Positions 1 through 7,178 of a stretch of 11,845 nt of DNA are shown here, piece by piece. Position 1 is the first letter of the stretch, and each line of letters opens with the position of its first letter. The DNA comes from Burkholderiales bacterium. Lineage in GTDB: Bacteria > Pseudomonadota > Gammaproteobacteria > Burkholderiales > Burkholderiaceae_F. The stretch is taken from positions 1 to 11,845 of the forward strand of contig JAJTHJ010000114.1 of assembly GCA_021298875.1 (NCBI GenBank). Direction: 5' to 3'. A program made the position numbers and the translations under genes. Below the pieces are notes generated by a model, which did no database searches, had not been told where the DNA came from, and saw nothing but the letters and a program-made list of their open reading frames with translations.

Positions 1-631
1 GGCCGGGTCATCGTCGAAGGCCTTGTCCATTTCGACTACGAAATCACTCAACTGACGGTGCGCTACCGGCAGGCGGACGGCAGCATCGGCACCGCCTTCT
101 GCGAGCCGATCGGCCACGTGCAGGTCGCCGGCGATTACGTGGAAAGCTGGCAGCCGCAGCCAATGTCCCCCGCTCGCGCTGGAACGCAGCCGCGACTACG
201 CACAGCGCGTGACCGAAAACCTCGGAGGCCTCGGCATCTTTGGCGTCGAGCTTTTCGTCCGCGGCGAAGACGTGTGGTTTTCCGAGGTCAGCCCGCGCCC
301 GCACGACACTGGCCTCGTCACCCTCGCCACTCAGTGGCAAAGCGAATTCGAGTTGCACGCCCGCGCGCTGGTCGGGCTGCCGGTGGACACCGCGCTGCGC
401 ACGCTGGGCGCGAGCGCGGTGATCTACGGCAGCGTCGACGTCGGCGCTCTCGTCTTCGACGGCGTGGCCGAGGCGCTGGCGATTCCCGGCACCGATCTGC
501 GCCTCTTCGGCAAGCCGGAGTCCTTCGTCAAACGCCGGATGGGCGTGGCGCTCGCCCGCGCGGAGACCATCGCCCTCGCACGCGAGCGCGCGAAGGCTGC
601 TGCCGCCTGCGTCAAGCCGCGCCCGGCCTGA
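1..631 (+). pseudogene. purT: Formate-dependent phosphoribosylglycinamide formyltransferase (PurT), C-terminal part with a frameshift
   Basis: PurT is an ATP-grasp enzyme of cytosolic purine synthesis that formylates glycinamide ribonucleotide using formate and ATP. The gene begins upstream of the window. Frame 1 reads GRVIVEGLVHFDYEITQLTV through SWQPQPMSP, which is closely PurT-like. After the C5 run at 167-171 the match moves to the next frame, giving LALERSRDYAQRV and then GVELFV, FSEVSPRPHDTG, LFGKPE and RRMGVALA up to the stop at 629-631. With four C's instead of five the protein would read through normally. In the E. coli enzyme the EVSPRPHDTG, LFGKPE and RR segments supply metal and GAR contacts, and all are present here. 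Both sides of the shift are well conserved, so this is either a very recent mutation or a sequencing error in a homopolymer. Without the shift the gene would look functional. Identity is secure; broken status is less so. Confidence 0.88.
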
Positions 632-651
632 CCGCCACCCTGTGTTAGCCT

Positions 652-677
652 GCCGCCCGCTCGCGCCGGCGGCTTTT
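652..677 (+). terminator. GC stem followed by T4 between purT and the ABC operon
   Basis: gccgcc (652-657) can pair with ggcggc (668-673) across a 10-nt loop, followed at once by TTTT (674-677). The stem is short (6 bp) and the T tract is short, so it is a weak intrinsic terminator at best. It lies 21 bp past the purT stop and 30 bp before the ATG of the binding-protein gene. That leaves no room for a separate promoter downstream, so it would have to act as an attenuator if the importer is transcribed from upstream of it. Confidence 0.4.
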
Positions 678-695
678 CGCCGTTCGCCCCCTTTT

Positions 696-699
696 GGAG
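696..699 (+). promoter_or_regulatory. Ribosome binding site that fixes the start of the substrate-binding protein
   Basis: GGAG at 696-699 stands 8 nt before the ATG at 708. An upstream in-frame start at 642 would add 22 residues lacking signal-peptide character, and they would precede the clear signal peptide that begins at the 708 ATG. The 708 start is therefore preferred. Confidence 0.75.
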
Positions 700-707
700 C
701 AAAAACA

Positions 708-1883
708 ATGACCTCCCTGCCCCTTCGTCATCTCGTCGCGGCCGTGGCCCTGGGCGTTGCCGCGGCCACCGCCGGCGCCCAAACCGTTAAGGTCGGCATC
801 GCCCAAGACCTGACCGGACCGTTTGCCGCGCTCGGCGCCGAAGCGCGCGACGGCTTCAACCTCGCGATCAAGCAGCGCAACGGCATGTTGGGCGGCGTGC
901 CCACCGAGTTCCTGATGCAGGACATGGCCGGCAACCCGGACACGGCACGCCAGTTGGCCGAGCGCTGGGTCAAGCGCGACAAGATCGACTTTTTCACCGG
1001 GCCGATCGGCTCCAACGTCGCGCTCGCCGTCGGCCCCCTGCTCTTCGCGGACAAGGTGTTCTACCTCAGCAATAACGCCGGCCCGTCGCAGTTCGCGGGC
1101 AAGGAGTGCAACCCCTACTTCTTCGGCACCGCCTGGCAGAACGACGCCTACCACGAGGCCGCTGGCAAGTTTGCCGCCAGCCGCGACTTCAAGAAGGTGG
1201 CGATCATGGCGCCCAACTACCCGGCCGGGCAGGACGCGTTGAACGGCTTCAAGCGCGGCTTCGGCAAGCCGGTGGCGTCCGAGACCTTCACCAAGCTCGG
1301 CCAGCTCGACTACGCGGCCGAGCTCGCGCAACTGCGCGCCCAGGCGCCCGATGCGCTGTACATCTTCCTGCCGGGTGGCATGGGCATCAACTTCATCAAG
1401 CAGTTCGTCGGCGCCGGGCTGTCGAAGAACATCCAGTTGATCGGGCCGGGCTTTTCCGCCGACCAGGACGTGATCCGCGCGGTCGGCGACCCGATGCTCG
1501 GCATGTTCAACACCTCGCATTGGAACCACGACTTCGACAATGCCCCCAGCCGCGCGTTTGTCGCCGCCTTCCGCAAGGAGTACGGGCGCACGCCGTCGAT
1601 CTACGCCGCGCAGGCCTACGACGTGATCGGCATGCTCGACGCCGCCGTGCGGGAGGTGAAGGGCAAGGTGAGCGACAAGGAGGCCGTGCGCCGCGCTTTG
1701 CAGAAGGCGGGCTTCGAGTCGGTGCGCGGGCCGTTCAAGTTCGGCGTCAATCAGTTCCCGGTGCAGGACTATTACCTGCGCGTGGTCGTGCGCGGCGAAG
1801 GCGGCGAGCTCAACAACAAGACGCTGAACCGCGTGTTCGAGAGACACGTCGACGCCTATGCGGCGCAGTGTTCGATGAAGTGA
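708..1883 (+). CDS. Periplasmic substrate-binding protein of a branched-chain-amino-acid-type ABC importer
   Basis: 391-residue secreted protein of the LivJ/LivK-like receptor family (Peripla_BP_6 type). Residues 1 to about 24 form a signal peptide: a basic LRH near the start, an Ala/Val-rich core, and an AGA-Q cleavage-like site. The mature protein starts with TVKVGIAQDLTGPFAALG, the typical first strand and ligand loop of this fold. FFTGPIGSNVALAVGPL and KKVAIMAPNYPAGQDALNGF follow, marking the two lobes. There is no lipobox cysteine, so it should be free in the periplasm. It heads the cassette and delivers ligand to the permeases encoded next. The ligand cannot be read from sequence: relatives bind branched-chain amino acids, amides or urea, and, in betaproteobacteria and Rhodopseudomonas, aromatic acids. 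Spacing to the next gene is 112 bp and structured, unlike the rest of the operon, which fits separate control of receptor abundance. Confidence 0.92.
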   Translation: MTSLPLRHLVAAVALGVAAATAGAQTVKVGIAQDLTGPFAALGAEARDGFNLAIKQRNGMLGGVPTEFLMQDMAGNPDTARQLAERWVKRDKIDFFTGPIGSNVALAVGPLLFADKVFYLSNNAGPSQFAGKECNPYFFGTAWQNDAYHEAAGKFAASRDFKKVAIMAPNYPAGQDALNGFKRGFGKPVASETFTKLGQLDYAAELAQLRAQAPDALYIFLPGGMGINFIKQFVGAGLSKNIQLIGPGFSADQDVIRAVGDPMLGMFNTSHWNHDFDNAPSRAFVAAFRKEYGRTPSIYAAQAYDVIGMLDAAVREVKGKVSDKEAVRRALQKAGFESVRGPFKFGVNQFPVQDYYLRVVVRGEGGELNNKTLNRVFERHVDAYAAQCSMK

Positions 1884-1886
1884 AGA

Positions 1887-1968
1887 TGAAGATGACGCCC
1901 GCTGCGCGGGCTGTGAGCTGAGCGCGCCTCCGTTGTAGTTCACAGGCGCGCCAGCACCGTCATCTTCA
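1887..1968 (+). repeat. Nested inverted repeats (branched structure) between the receptor and permease genes
   Basis: Three sets of complementary arms lie in this spacer. The outer pair is tgaagatgac (1887-1896) with gtcatcttca (1959-1968), a perfect 10-bp match. Inside it are gcccgc-tgc-gcgggc (1897-1911, 6-bp stem, 3-nt loop) abutting the outer arm, and gcgcgcct (1922-1929) with aggcgcgc (1944-1951), an 8-bp stem with a 14-nt loop. Together they could form a three-way-junction RNA just after the stop codon at 1881-1883. No T tract follows, so it is not a standard intrinsic terminator. A 3' stabiliser of the receptor mRNA or a partial transcription barrier is the likely role by analogy with other ABC operons; this is inference. 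Confidence 0.5.
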
Positions 1969-1995
1969 CCGGCGGCGCAGCCGCATCACTCCGCA

Positions 1996-2916
1996 ATGCC
2001 TCCAGTCCTGATCGCCGAGCAGTTGCTCAACGGCATCCAGTTCGGCGTGATGCTGTTTCTGCTCGCCGCGGGGCTGACGCTGGTGTTCGGCATCATGGAC
2101 GTGCTGAACCTCGCGCATGGCTCGCTCTACATGATCGGGGCGTATCTGGCGGCGACGATTGCCGCGGCGAGCGGCAGCTTTTGGCTGGCGGTGCCGCTGG
2201 CGATGTTGGCGACCGCGGCAGTCGCGCTCTTGCTGGAAAGCACGCTGATCCGCCGCTTGTACGCGCGCGACCATCTGGTGCAGGTGCTCGCGACTTTCGC
2301 GGTGGTGCTGATCGCCGACGACCTGACCAAGCTGATCTGGGGCCCCTCGCCGGTCCTCTACAACGCGCCGCCGGCGCTGGCCGGCCCGGTGGAACTGCTG
2401 CCGGGCTTCTACTACCCCGCGTATCGCCTGCTGATTCTGGGCGTCGGCTTGGCCGCGGCCGCCCTGCTCTACTTCGCGATCGCTCGCACGCGCGCCGGCA
2501 TGCTGGTGCGCGCGGCGGCGAGCAATCGCGAGATGGCGGCGGCGATGGGTGTGCGCGTCCGCTGGCTCTATGCGGCGGTGTTTGCCGCCGGCGGCGCGTT
2601 GTGCGCGCTGGCCGGCGCGCTGCTCGGGCCGGTGCTGGCCGTCGAAGTCGGCATGGGCGAGAACATCCTGATCCTGGCGCTGGTGGTGATTGTCGTCGGC
2701 GGCATCGGCTCGGTGCGCGGCGCTTTCGTCGGCGCGCTGCTGGTCGGGCTGGTGGATACGGCGGGACGCGCATTTCTGCCGGCGCTGCTGTCGCTGGCCT
2801 TGCCGGAGTATTGGGTCGCCTCGGTCGCGCCCGCGCTGGCGGCCATCGCCATCTACGTGCTGATGGCCGCCGTGCTGTTCTACAAGCCGAGCGGCTTGTT
2901 TCCGGCGCGGGCCTGA
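1996..2916 (+). CDS. livH: LivH-like inner-membrane permease of the ABC importer
   Basis: 306-residue polytopic membrane protein of the LivH/RbsC (BPD_transp_2) family, one of two channel subunits. It is hydrophobic throughout, consistent with about eight membrane segments. The family landmark GIMDVLNLAHGSLYMIGAY spans residues about 32-50. The cytoplasmic loop that contacts the ATPase is recognisable as RTRAGMLVRAAASNREMAAAMG, followed by GGIGSVRGAFVGALLVG near residue 235-250. The ATG at 1996 has no clear Shine-Dalgarno sequence, but its N-terminus (MPPVLIAEQLLNGIQFG) is the usual one for the family. It probably pairs with the LivM-like protein encoded 4 bp downstream. The symbol marks the position in the cassette and does not claim leucine transport. 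Confidence 0.92.
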   Translation: MPPVLIAEQLLNGIQFGVMLFLLAAGLTLVFGIMDVLNLAHGSLYMIGAYLAATIAAASGSFWLAVPLAMLATAAVALLLESTLIRRLYARDHLVQVLATFAVVLIADDLTKLIWGPSPVLYNAPPALAGPVELLPGFYYPAYRLLILGVGLAAAALLYFAIARTRAGMLVRAAASNREMAAAMGVRVRWLYAAVFAAGGALCALAGALLGPVLAVEVGMGENILILALVVIVVGGIGSVRGAFVGALLVGLVDTAGRAFLPALLSLALPEYWVASVAPALAAIAIYVLMAAVLFYKPSGLFPARA

Positions 2917-2920
2917 CGCG

Positions 2921-3862
2921 ATGCGGCTCGCCCGGCTGCGCCGCGCGGCGCCGTGGCTGTTGCTCGCGGCGGCGCTGGCTTTTCCGTGGGCGGCGCAGGC
3001 GCTCGGGCAGGACTACTACATCGGCTTCGTGCGGCGCATCCTGATCTTTGCGCTGGCGGCCACGAGCCTCAATCTCATCCTCGGCTACGGCGGCATGGTC
3101 TCGCTCGGGCACGCGGCGTTCTTCGGCATCGGTGCGTACACAGCGGCGATCCTCGCCACCCATGGCATCGGCGCGGCGTGGATTGCCTGGCCCGCCGCGG
3201 TCGGGCTGGCGGCGCTGGCGGCGGCCGGTATCGGCGCGATTTCGCTGCGCACCCGCGGCGTGTACTTCATCATGATCACGCTGGCCTTCGCGCAGATGGT
3301 CTACTACGTCGCCATCGGGCTCAAAGCCTACGGCGGCGAAGACGGCCTGCGGATGGCCGCGCGCAACACGCTGCCGGCCGGGCTGGATCTTGCCAACGAC
3401 TGGCACTTCTATTACCTCGTGCTGGCGCTGCTGGTACTGGTGCTGCTGGCGGTCAACCGGCTGGTCGATGCGCGCTTCGGCCGCGCCCTGCTCGGCATCC
3501 GCGAGAACGAAGCGCGCATGCAGGCGATCGGCTTCGACACCACCCGGATCAAGTGGGTCGCCTTCACGCTCGCCGGCGCCGGCGCAGGGCTGGCGGGGGT
3601 GCTCTTCGTCAACCACAACCTGTTCGTCTCGCCGACCGCGCTGCACTGGACGCAAAGTGCCAGCTTCGTGGTGATGGTGATCCTGGGCGGCGTGGGCTAC
3701 CGCTACGGCGGGCTGGCCGGCGCCGCCGCGCTGCTGCTGCTCGAAGAAGTGCTGTCCGCGTACACCGCGTACTGGCACCTGGCCCTGGGCGCGATCCTGC
3801 TCGCGGTGGTGCTGGCCGCGCCGCGCGGGCTGGCGGGTCTCGTCAGCGGAAAGTCCAACTGA
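2921..3862 (+). CDS. livM: LivM-like inner-membrane permease of the ABC importer
   Basis: 313-residue second channel subunit of the importer. After a basic N-terminus (MRLARLRR) and a first hydrophobic helix, the family signature GGMVSLGHAAFFGIGAY occupies residues 57-73. LRTRGVYFIMITLAFAQM follows, also typical of LivM. The ATPase-coupling loop appears as GRALLGIRENEARMQAIGFD. Length and motif order match LivM proteins that lack a long N-terminal extension. It starts 4 bp after livH stops, and its own stop shares one base with the ATG of the next gene (TGATG at 3860-3864), so translation is probably coupled through H, M and G. Confidence 0.92.
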   Translation: MRLARLRRAAPWLLLAAALAFPWAAQALGQDYYIGFVRRILIFALAATSLNLILGYGGMVSLGHAAFFGIGAYTAAILATHGIGAAWIAWPAAVGLAALAAAGIGAISLRTRGVYFIMITLAFAQMVYYVAIGLKAYGGEDGLRMAARNTLPAGLDLANDWHFYYLVLALLVLVLLAVNRLVDARFGRALLGIRENEARMQAIGFDTTRIKWVAFTLAGAGAGLAGVLFVNHNLFVSPTALHWTQSASFVVMVILGGVGYRYGGLAGAAALLLLEEVLSAYTAYWHLALGAILLAVVLAAPRGLAGLVSGKSN

Positions 3863-4611
3863 TGGCCCTGCTCCAACTGCGCGATCTGCACAAGCGCTAC
3901 GGCGGCTTGCAGGCCACCGCCGGAGTGTCGCTCGACGTGGCGGCGGGCAGCGTGCATGCGCTGATCGGCCCCAACGGCGCCGGCAAGTCCACGCTGATCA
4001 ACCTGGTGAGCGGCACGGTGGCGGCGGACTCCGGCACCGTGGCGCTCGACGGCGACGATCTGACCGCCCTGCCCGCGCACGCACGCGTGGCGCGCGGGCT
4101 GGCGCGCTCGTATCAGGTGACCAATCTCTTCAAGCGCTTCTCCGCGCTCGACAGCGTGGCGTTGGCGGTGCAGGCGGCCAGCGGCAGCAGCCTGCGCTTT
4201 TGGACGCCGGTACGGCGCGAGCAAGCACTGTTCGACCGGGCGCAGCAAGTGCTGCAACGCGTGGGCCTGGGCGCCCGCGCCGATGTACCGGCAGGCGCGC
4301 TGGCGCACGGCGAGCAACGCCAGTTGGAGGTCGCGCTCGCGCTGGCCACCGGCGCGCGCGTGCTGCTGCTCGACGAACCGATGGCCGGCCTGGGCGCCGA
4401 TGAATCGGCGCGGATGCTCGAACTGTTGCGCTCGCTCAAGGGCGGCCCCGCCCTGCTGCTGGTGGAGCACGACATGGATGCCGTGTTCCAACTGGCCGAC
4501 ACGATCACCGTGCTCGACTACGGCCGGGTGATTGCCAGCGGCACGCCGGAGGCGATACGCACCGACCCCGAAGTGCGGCGCGCTTACCTCGGCGAAGAGG
4601 CGCTGCCGTGA
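3862..4611 (+). CDS. livG: LivG-like ATP-binding subunit of the ABC importer
   Basis: 249-residue cytoplasmic ATPase. Visible motifs are Walker A GPNGAGKST (residues 36-44), Q-loop Q85 in SYQVTNLF, signature LAHGEQRQLE (147-156), Walker B LLLDEP (168-173) and the H-loop His in VEHD (H203). The C-terminal TDPEVRRAYLGEE is the tail typical of LivG, which distinguishes it from LivF. The signature has Ala (A148) where the classic LSGGQ has Ser. Liv-type ATPases commonly depart from the strict consensus here, so I do not take this as loss of function. The ATG overlaps the livM stop by one base, and the gene overlaps livF by four (GTGA at 4608-4611). Confidence 0.93.
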   Translation: MALLQLRDLHKRYGGLQATAGVSLDVAAGSVHALIGPNGAGKSTLINLVSGTVAADSGTVALDGDDLTALPAHARVARGLARSYQVTNLFKRFSALDSVALAVQAASGSSLRFWTPVRREQALFDRAQQVLQRVGLGARADVPAGALAHGEQRQLEVALALATGARVLLLDEPMAGLGADESARMLELLRSLKGGPALLLVEHDMDAVFQLADTITVLDYGRVIASGTPEAIRTDPEVRRAYLGEEALP

Positions 4612-5315
4612 GCCTGCTGCGCATCGAAGGCATGCAGGCCGGCTACGGCGCGAGCCAGGTGTTGTTCGGCATCGATCTGGCGATCGGCGCTGGCCAAGTG
4701 GCCACCCTGCTCGGCCGCAACGGCATGGGCAAGACGACGACCGTGCGCGCAACGCTGGGCCTGCTGCCGCTGCGCGCCGGCGCCGTGTACTTCGACGGGC
4801 AAAGGATCGACGGTCTGGCCACCGATGCGATCGCGCGGCTGGGCATCGCGCTGGTGCCTGAGGGTCGGCAGATCTTCCCCAACCTCAGCGTGCGCGAGAA
4901 CCTCGTCGCCTTTGCCGCCAACCGCGCGCAGGCCGCCGCGCCGTGGACGCTGCCGCGCGTGCTGGAACTTTTCCCTCGGCTGGCCGAGCGGGCCGACAAC
5001 CTCGGCAGTCAACTCTCCGGCGGCGAGCAGCAGATGCTTGCCATCGGCCGCGCGCTGATGACCAACCCGCGGCTGCTGATCCTCGATGAAGCCACCGAAG
5101 GCCTCGCCCCGCTCGTGCGCGAGGACATCTGGCGCTGCCTCAGCCTGCTCAAGAGCGCGGGGCAAACGATCCTGGTGATCGACAAGTACGTCGAACGGCT
5201 GATCGCGCTCGCTGACCGGCACACGATTCTCGAACGCGGGCGCGTGGTCTGGCAGGGCGAGTCGACAGCGCTTGCGGCCGACCACGGGCTGTGGCACCGC
5301 TACCTGGGTCTGTGA
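4608..5315 (+). CDS. livF: LivF-like ATP-binding subunit of the ABC importer
   Basis: 235-residue second ATPase, expected to dimerise with the LivG-like subunit. Motifs: Walker A GRNGMGKTT (36-44); a Q-loop position occupied by E85 in VPEGRQIFP, as usual in LivF; signature LSGGEQQMLAIGRALM (136-151); Walker B LLILDEATEGL (156-166). The H-loop region reads VIDKYVERL. Aligned with E. coli-type LivF (VEQN), the switch position is K193 rather than Gln or His. Such IDK-type LivF proteins form a recognisable subgroup, so this is probably a lineage trait. Translation starts at GTG 4608 inside the livG stop (4-bp overlap). Its last 16 bp overlap the 3' end of the opposing ldcA gene. Confidence 0.93.
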   Translation: MSLLRIEGMQAGYGASQVLFGIDLAIGAGQVATLLGRNGMGKTTTVRATLGLLPLRAGAVYFDGQRIDGLATDAIARLGIALVPEGRQIFPNLSVRENLVAFAANRAQAAAPWTLPRVLELFPRLAERADNLGSQLSGGEQQMLAIGRALMTNPRLLILDEATEGLAPLVREDIWRCLSLLKSAGQTILVIDKYVERLIALADRHTILERGRVVWQGESTALAADHGLWHRYLGL

Positions 5316-6217
5316 GGGGCCGGCGCGCCAAAGCCGTCGAACGCCAGTTCCGCTTCCGTCCCGGCTACCCGTAGCGTGGCGCGCGCGCCAACCGGCAGTG
5401 TCGCCTTGCGCGGCGTATGGCCGAAGGGCAGGCCGCGCAGGATGGGCACGGTCAGACGGGTGCGCAAGTGCGCGAGCGCCGCGTCGAGCGTGTACTCGTA
5501 GTCGGTCGGCGTCGCCGGCACCGGCGCGAAGTCGCCGAGCAGGATCGCGCGCTGCCGGTCGAGCACGCCCGCCTGCGCCAGTTGCAGCAGCATCCGCTCG
5601 ATTCGGTACGCGGGTTCGTTGACGTCTTCGACAAACAGGATGCCCCCGCGCACGCGCGGAAAGTACGGCGTGCCGAGCAGCGCGCACAGCAGCGCGAGGT
5701 TGCCGCCCCACAGCCTGCCCGCCACCGCCAGCGCCGGTCCGTCTGCGGAAAATCGCAGGCGGTGGCGCGGGTTGTCCAGCACCGCGAAGAACTGCTCGAC
5801 GGTGAAGGGGTCGGGTTGCGCCGCGCCCAACTCGGTCGCGCTCGGCCCTTGCAGGCTGACGCCGCCGGCGCGCGCCAGATAGGCGAGATTGAACGCGGTG
5901 AAATCGCTGTAGCCGCACAGCAGCCGGCCGTTGTGTGCGATGGCGGCGTAGTCGAGCCGGTCGATGAGCCGCGTCAGCCCAAAGCCGCCGCGCGCCACCA
6001 GCACCAGATCGAGCCGCGGGTCCGTGGCAAACGCCTGCAACTCCGCCAAGCGCAGCTGGTCGGTGCCGGCAAAGCGCTCGTGCCGGGCAAAGCAGGACTC
6101 GCCCGCCTGCGCCAGCCAGCCGCGGGCCGCAAAGCGCTGCGCGCTGCGGTCGATCACGGCCGTGTCCGGCACCGCGGACGACGGCGCGACGATGCCCACC
6201 GCTCTACTGCGCGTCAT
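5300..6217 (-). CDS. ldcA: Muramoyl-tetrapeptide LD-carboxypeptidase (peptidase family S66)
   Basis: LdcA removes the terminal D-alanine from murein tetrapeptides in the cytoplasm so that tripeptide can be recycled into peptidoglycan. The 305-residue product matches the E. coli enzyme in length. It begins with the family's AVGIVAPSS strand. The probable catalytic Ser is S104 in GYSDFTAF, the Glu is E197 in FVEDVNEPAYRIER, and the His is H267 in GLPFGHTPRKATLPVG, in the expected order. There is no signal peptide. Start choice: the ATG at 6217 has an AGAGG 9 nt upstream. An ATG three codons earlier (6226) sits directly against that AGAGG, too close to use it. The gene overlaps the end of tadA by 14 bp, implying co-transcription, and converges on livF with a 16-bp overlap. 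Confidence 0.92.
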   Translation of the reverse strand: MTRSRAVGIVAPSSAVPDTAVIDRSAQRFAARGWLAQAGESCFARHERFAGTDQLRLAELQAFATDPRLDLVLVARGGFGLTRLIDRLDYAAIAHNGRLLCGYSDFTAFNLAYLARAGGVSLQGPSATELGAAQPDPFTVEQFFAVLDNPRHRLRFSADGPALAVAGRLWGGNLALLCALLGTPYFPRVRGGILFVEDVNEPAYRIERMLLQLAQAGVLDRQRAILLGDFAPVPATPTDYEYTLDAALAHLRTRLTVPILRGLPFGHTPRKATLPVGARATLRVAGTEAELAFDGFGAPAPHRPR

Positions 6218-7178
6218 CTTGGGCATCCTCTGGCAGGCTGCCGCCGCGTTGCAGTTCGCGGCGGTGGGCAAAGAACTTCGACAGCAATCCTCCGCACTCG
6301 GCCGCCAGCACGCCCGCGCGGACGCGCGTGTGGTGATTCAGCCGCGGCTCGGCAAAGAGATCCACCACGCTGCCGCAGGCGCCGGTCTTGGGATCGGCCG
6401 CGCCGTAGACGAGCCGGCGGATGCGCGCATGCTGGATCGCGCCCGCGCACATCGCGCATGGCTCCAGCGTGACGTACAGATCGCAATGCGCCAGCCGGTA
6501 GTTACCCAGCAGGCCGGCCGCCGCGCGCAGCGCCTGAATCTCGGCATGCGCAGTCGGGTCGGCGTTGCCGATCGGTTGATTGAAGCCGGTGGCGAGCACC
6601 TGCCCGTCCTCGACCACGACCGCGCCCACCGGCACTTCGCCCAGCGCCCAGGCGTTGTGCGCCTGATCGAGCGCCAGGCGCATGAACACCGCATCGCCAT
6701 CGGGCGCCGCGGCGGGCAACTCCTCGACCTGCACCGCCTGCGCGAGCCAGGCCTGCTTGCGGGCGGCGCGCGCGTCGTCGTGCGCGCGGCGGGCCTGCTC
6801 GACCGCCTGCTCCAGATCTTCCGGCTGTACCTGGGCCGCAGCGGCGGCCAGCCAGTCGGGGAAGGTTCCGCGCCGATAGTCGGTGCCGCGGTCCGAGCGC
6901 AGGATGAACCCGGTGTCGGCCAACCAGCGGCGCAGCTCGACGTGGTCGGTGGCGATCCAACGGCCGGCACCAGCGAGAAAGCGCCGCAGACAGTCGTTGG
7001 CATCGCGCTCGGACAGCAACTGCGCCGCCGGGAGGAACAGCGCCGCCGAGGCGAAGGCGAGTTCCAGATCGCGCGTATCGCGCTCACGCAACGTGGCCAG
7101 ATGCACACCTTCGCGTACGGCCAGTTGCGCAAGCCGCGCGAGCCAGGCGGGTGGGTCGAGCGCGGCGGCGGTTGTCAT
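6204..7178 (-). CDS. tadA: tRNA adenosine(34) deaminase with an N-terminal DUF2087-like domain
   Basis: 324 residues, roughly twice a normal TadA. The C-terminal half (about 160-310) is a complete TadA, which deaminates A34 to inosine in tRNA-Arg(ACG). It has a zinc ligand and catalytic Glu in HAE (211-213) and zinc cysteines in PCAMC (240-244), with FMRLALDQAHNAW at the domain start and GNADPTAHAE before the active site. The N-terminal part (about 35-105) resembles DUF2087: LSERDANDCLRRFL, then HVELRRWLADTGFILR and GTDYRR. An Ala/Glu/Arg-rich helical linker (about 112-150) joins them. The ATG at 7178 is chosen; a TTG two codons upstream is possible and neither has a clear Shine-Dalgarno. TadA is normally essential, and nothing here suggests inactivation. 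The N-terminal domain's role is unknown; winged-helix-like nucleic-acid binding is a guess. Confidence 0.9.
   Translation of the reverse strand: MTTAAALDPPAWLARLAQLAVREGVHLATLRERDTRDLELAFASAALFLPAAQLLSERDANDCLRRFLAGAGRWIATDHVELRRWLADTGFILRSDRGTDYRRGTFPDWLAAAAAQVQPEDLEQAVEQARRAHDDARAARKQAWLAQAVQVEELPAAAPDGDAVFMRLALDQAHNAWALGEVPVGAVVVEDGQVLATGFNQPIGNADPTAHAEIQALRAAAGLLGNYRLAHCDLYVTLEPCAMCAGAIQHARIRRLVYGAADPKTGACGSVVDLFAEPRLNHHTRVRAGVLAAECGGLLSKFFAHRRELQRGGSLPEDAQDDAQ

Noticed and set aside
642..707. Upstream in-frame start for the binding protein at 642
   Set aside because: It would place 22 non-signal residues ahead of the signal peptide and overlap the terminator-like hairpin. The ATG at 708 has a good ribosome binding site.
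2093..3778. 561-codon open frame on the minus strand
   Set aside because: Antisense to the livH and livM genes, which have clear family motifs. The product is Arg/Pro/Gln-rich without structure, as expected of a shadow in high-GC DNA.
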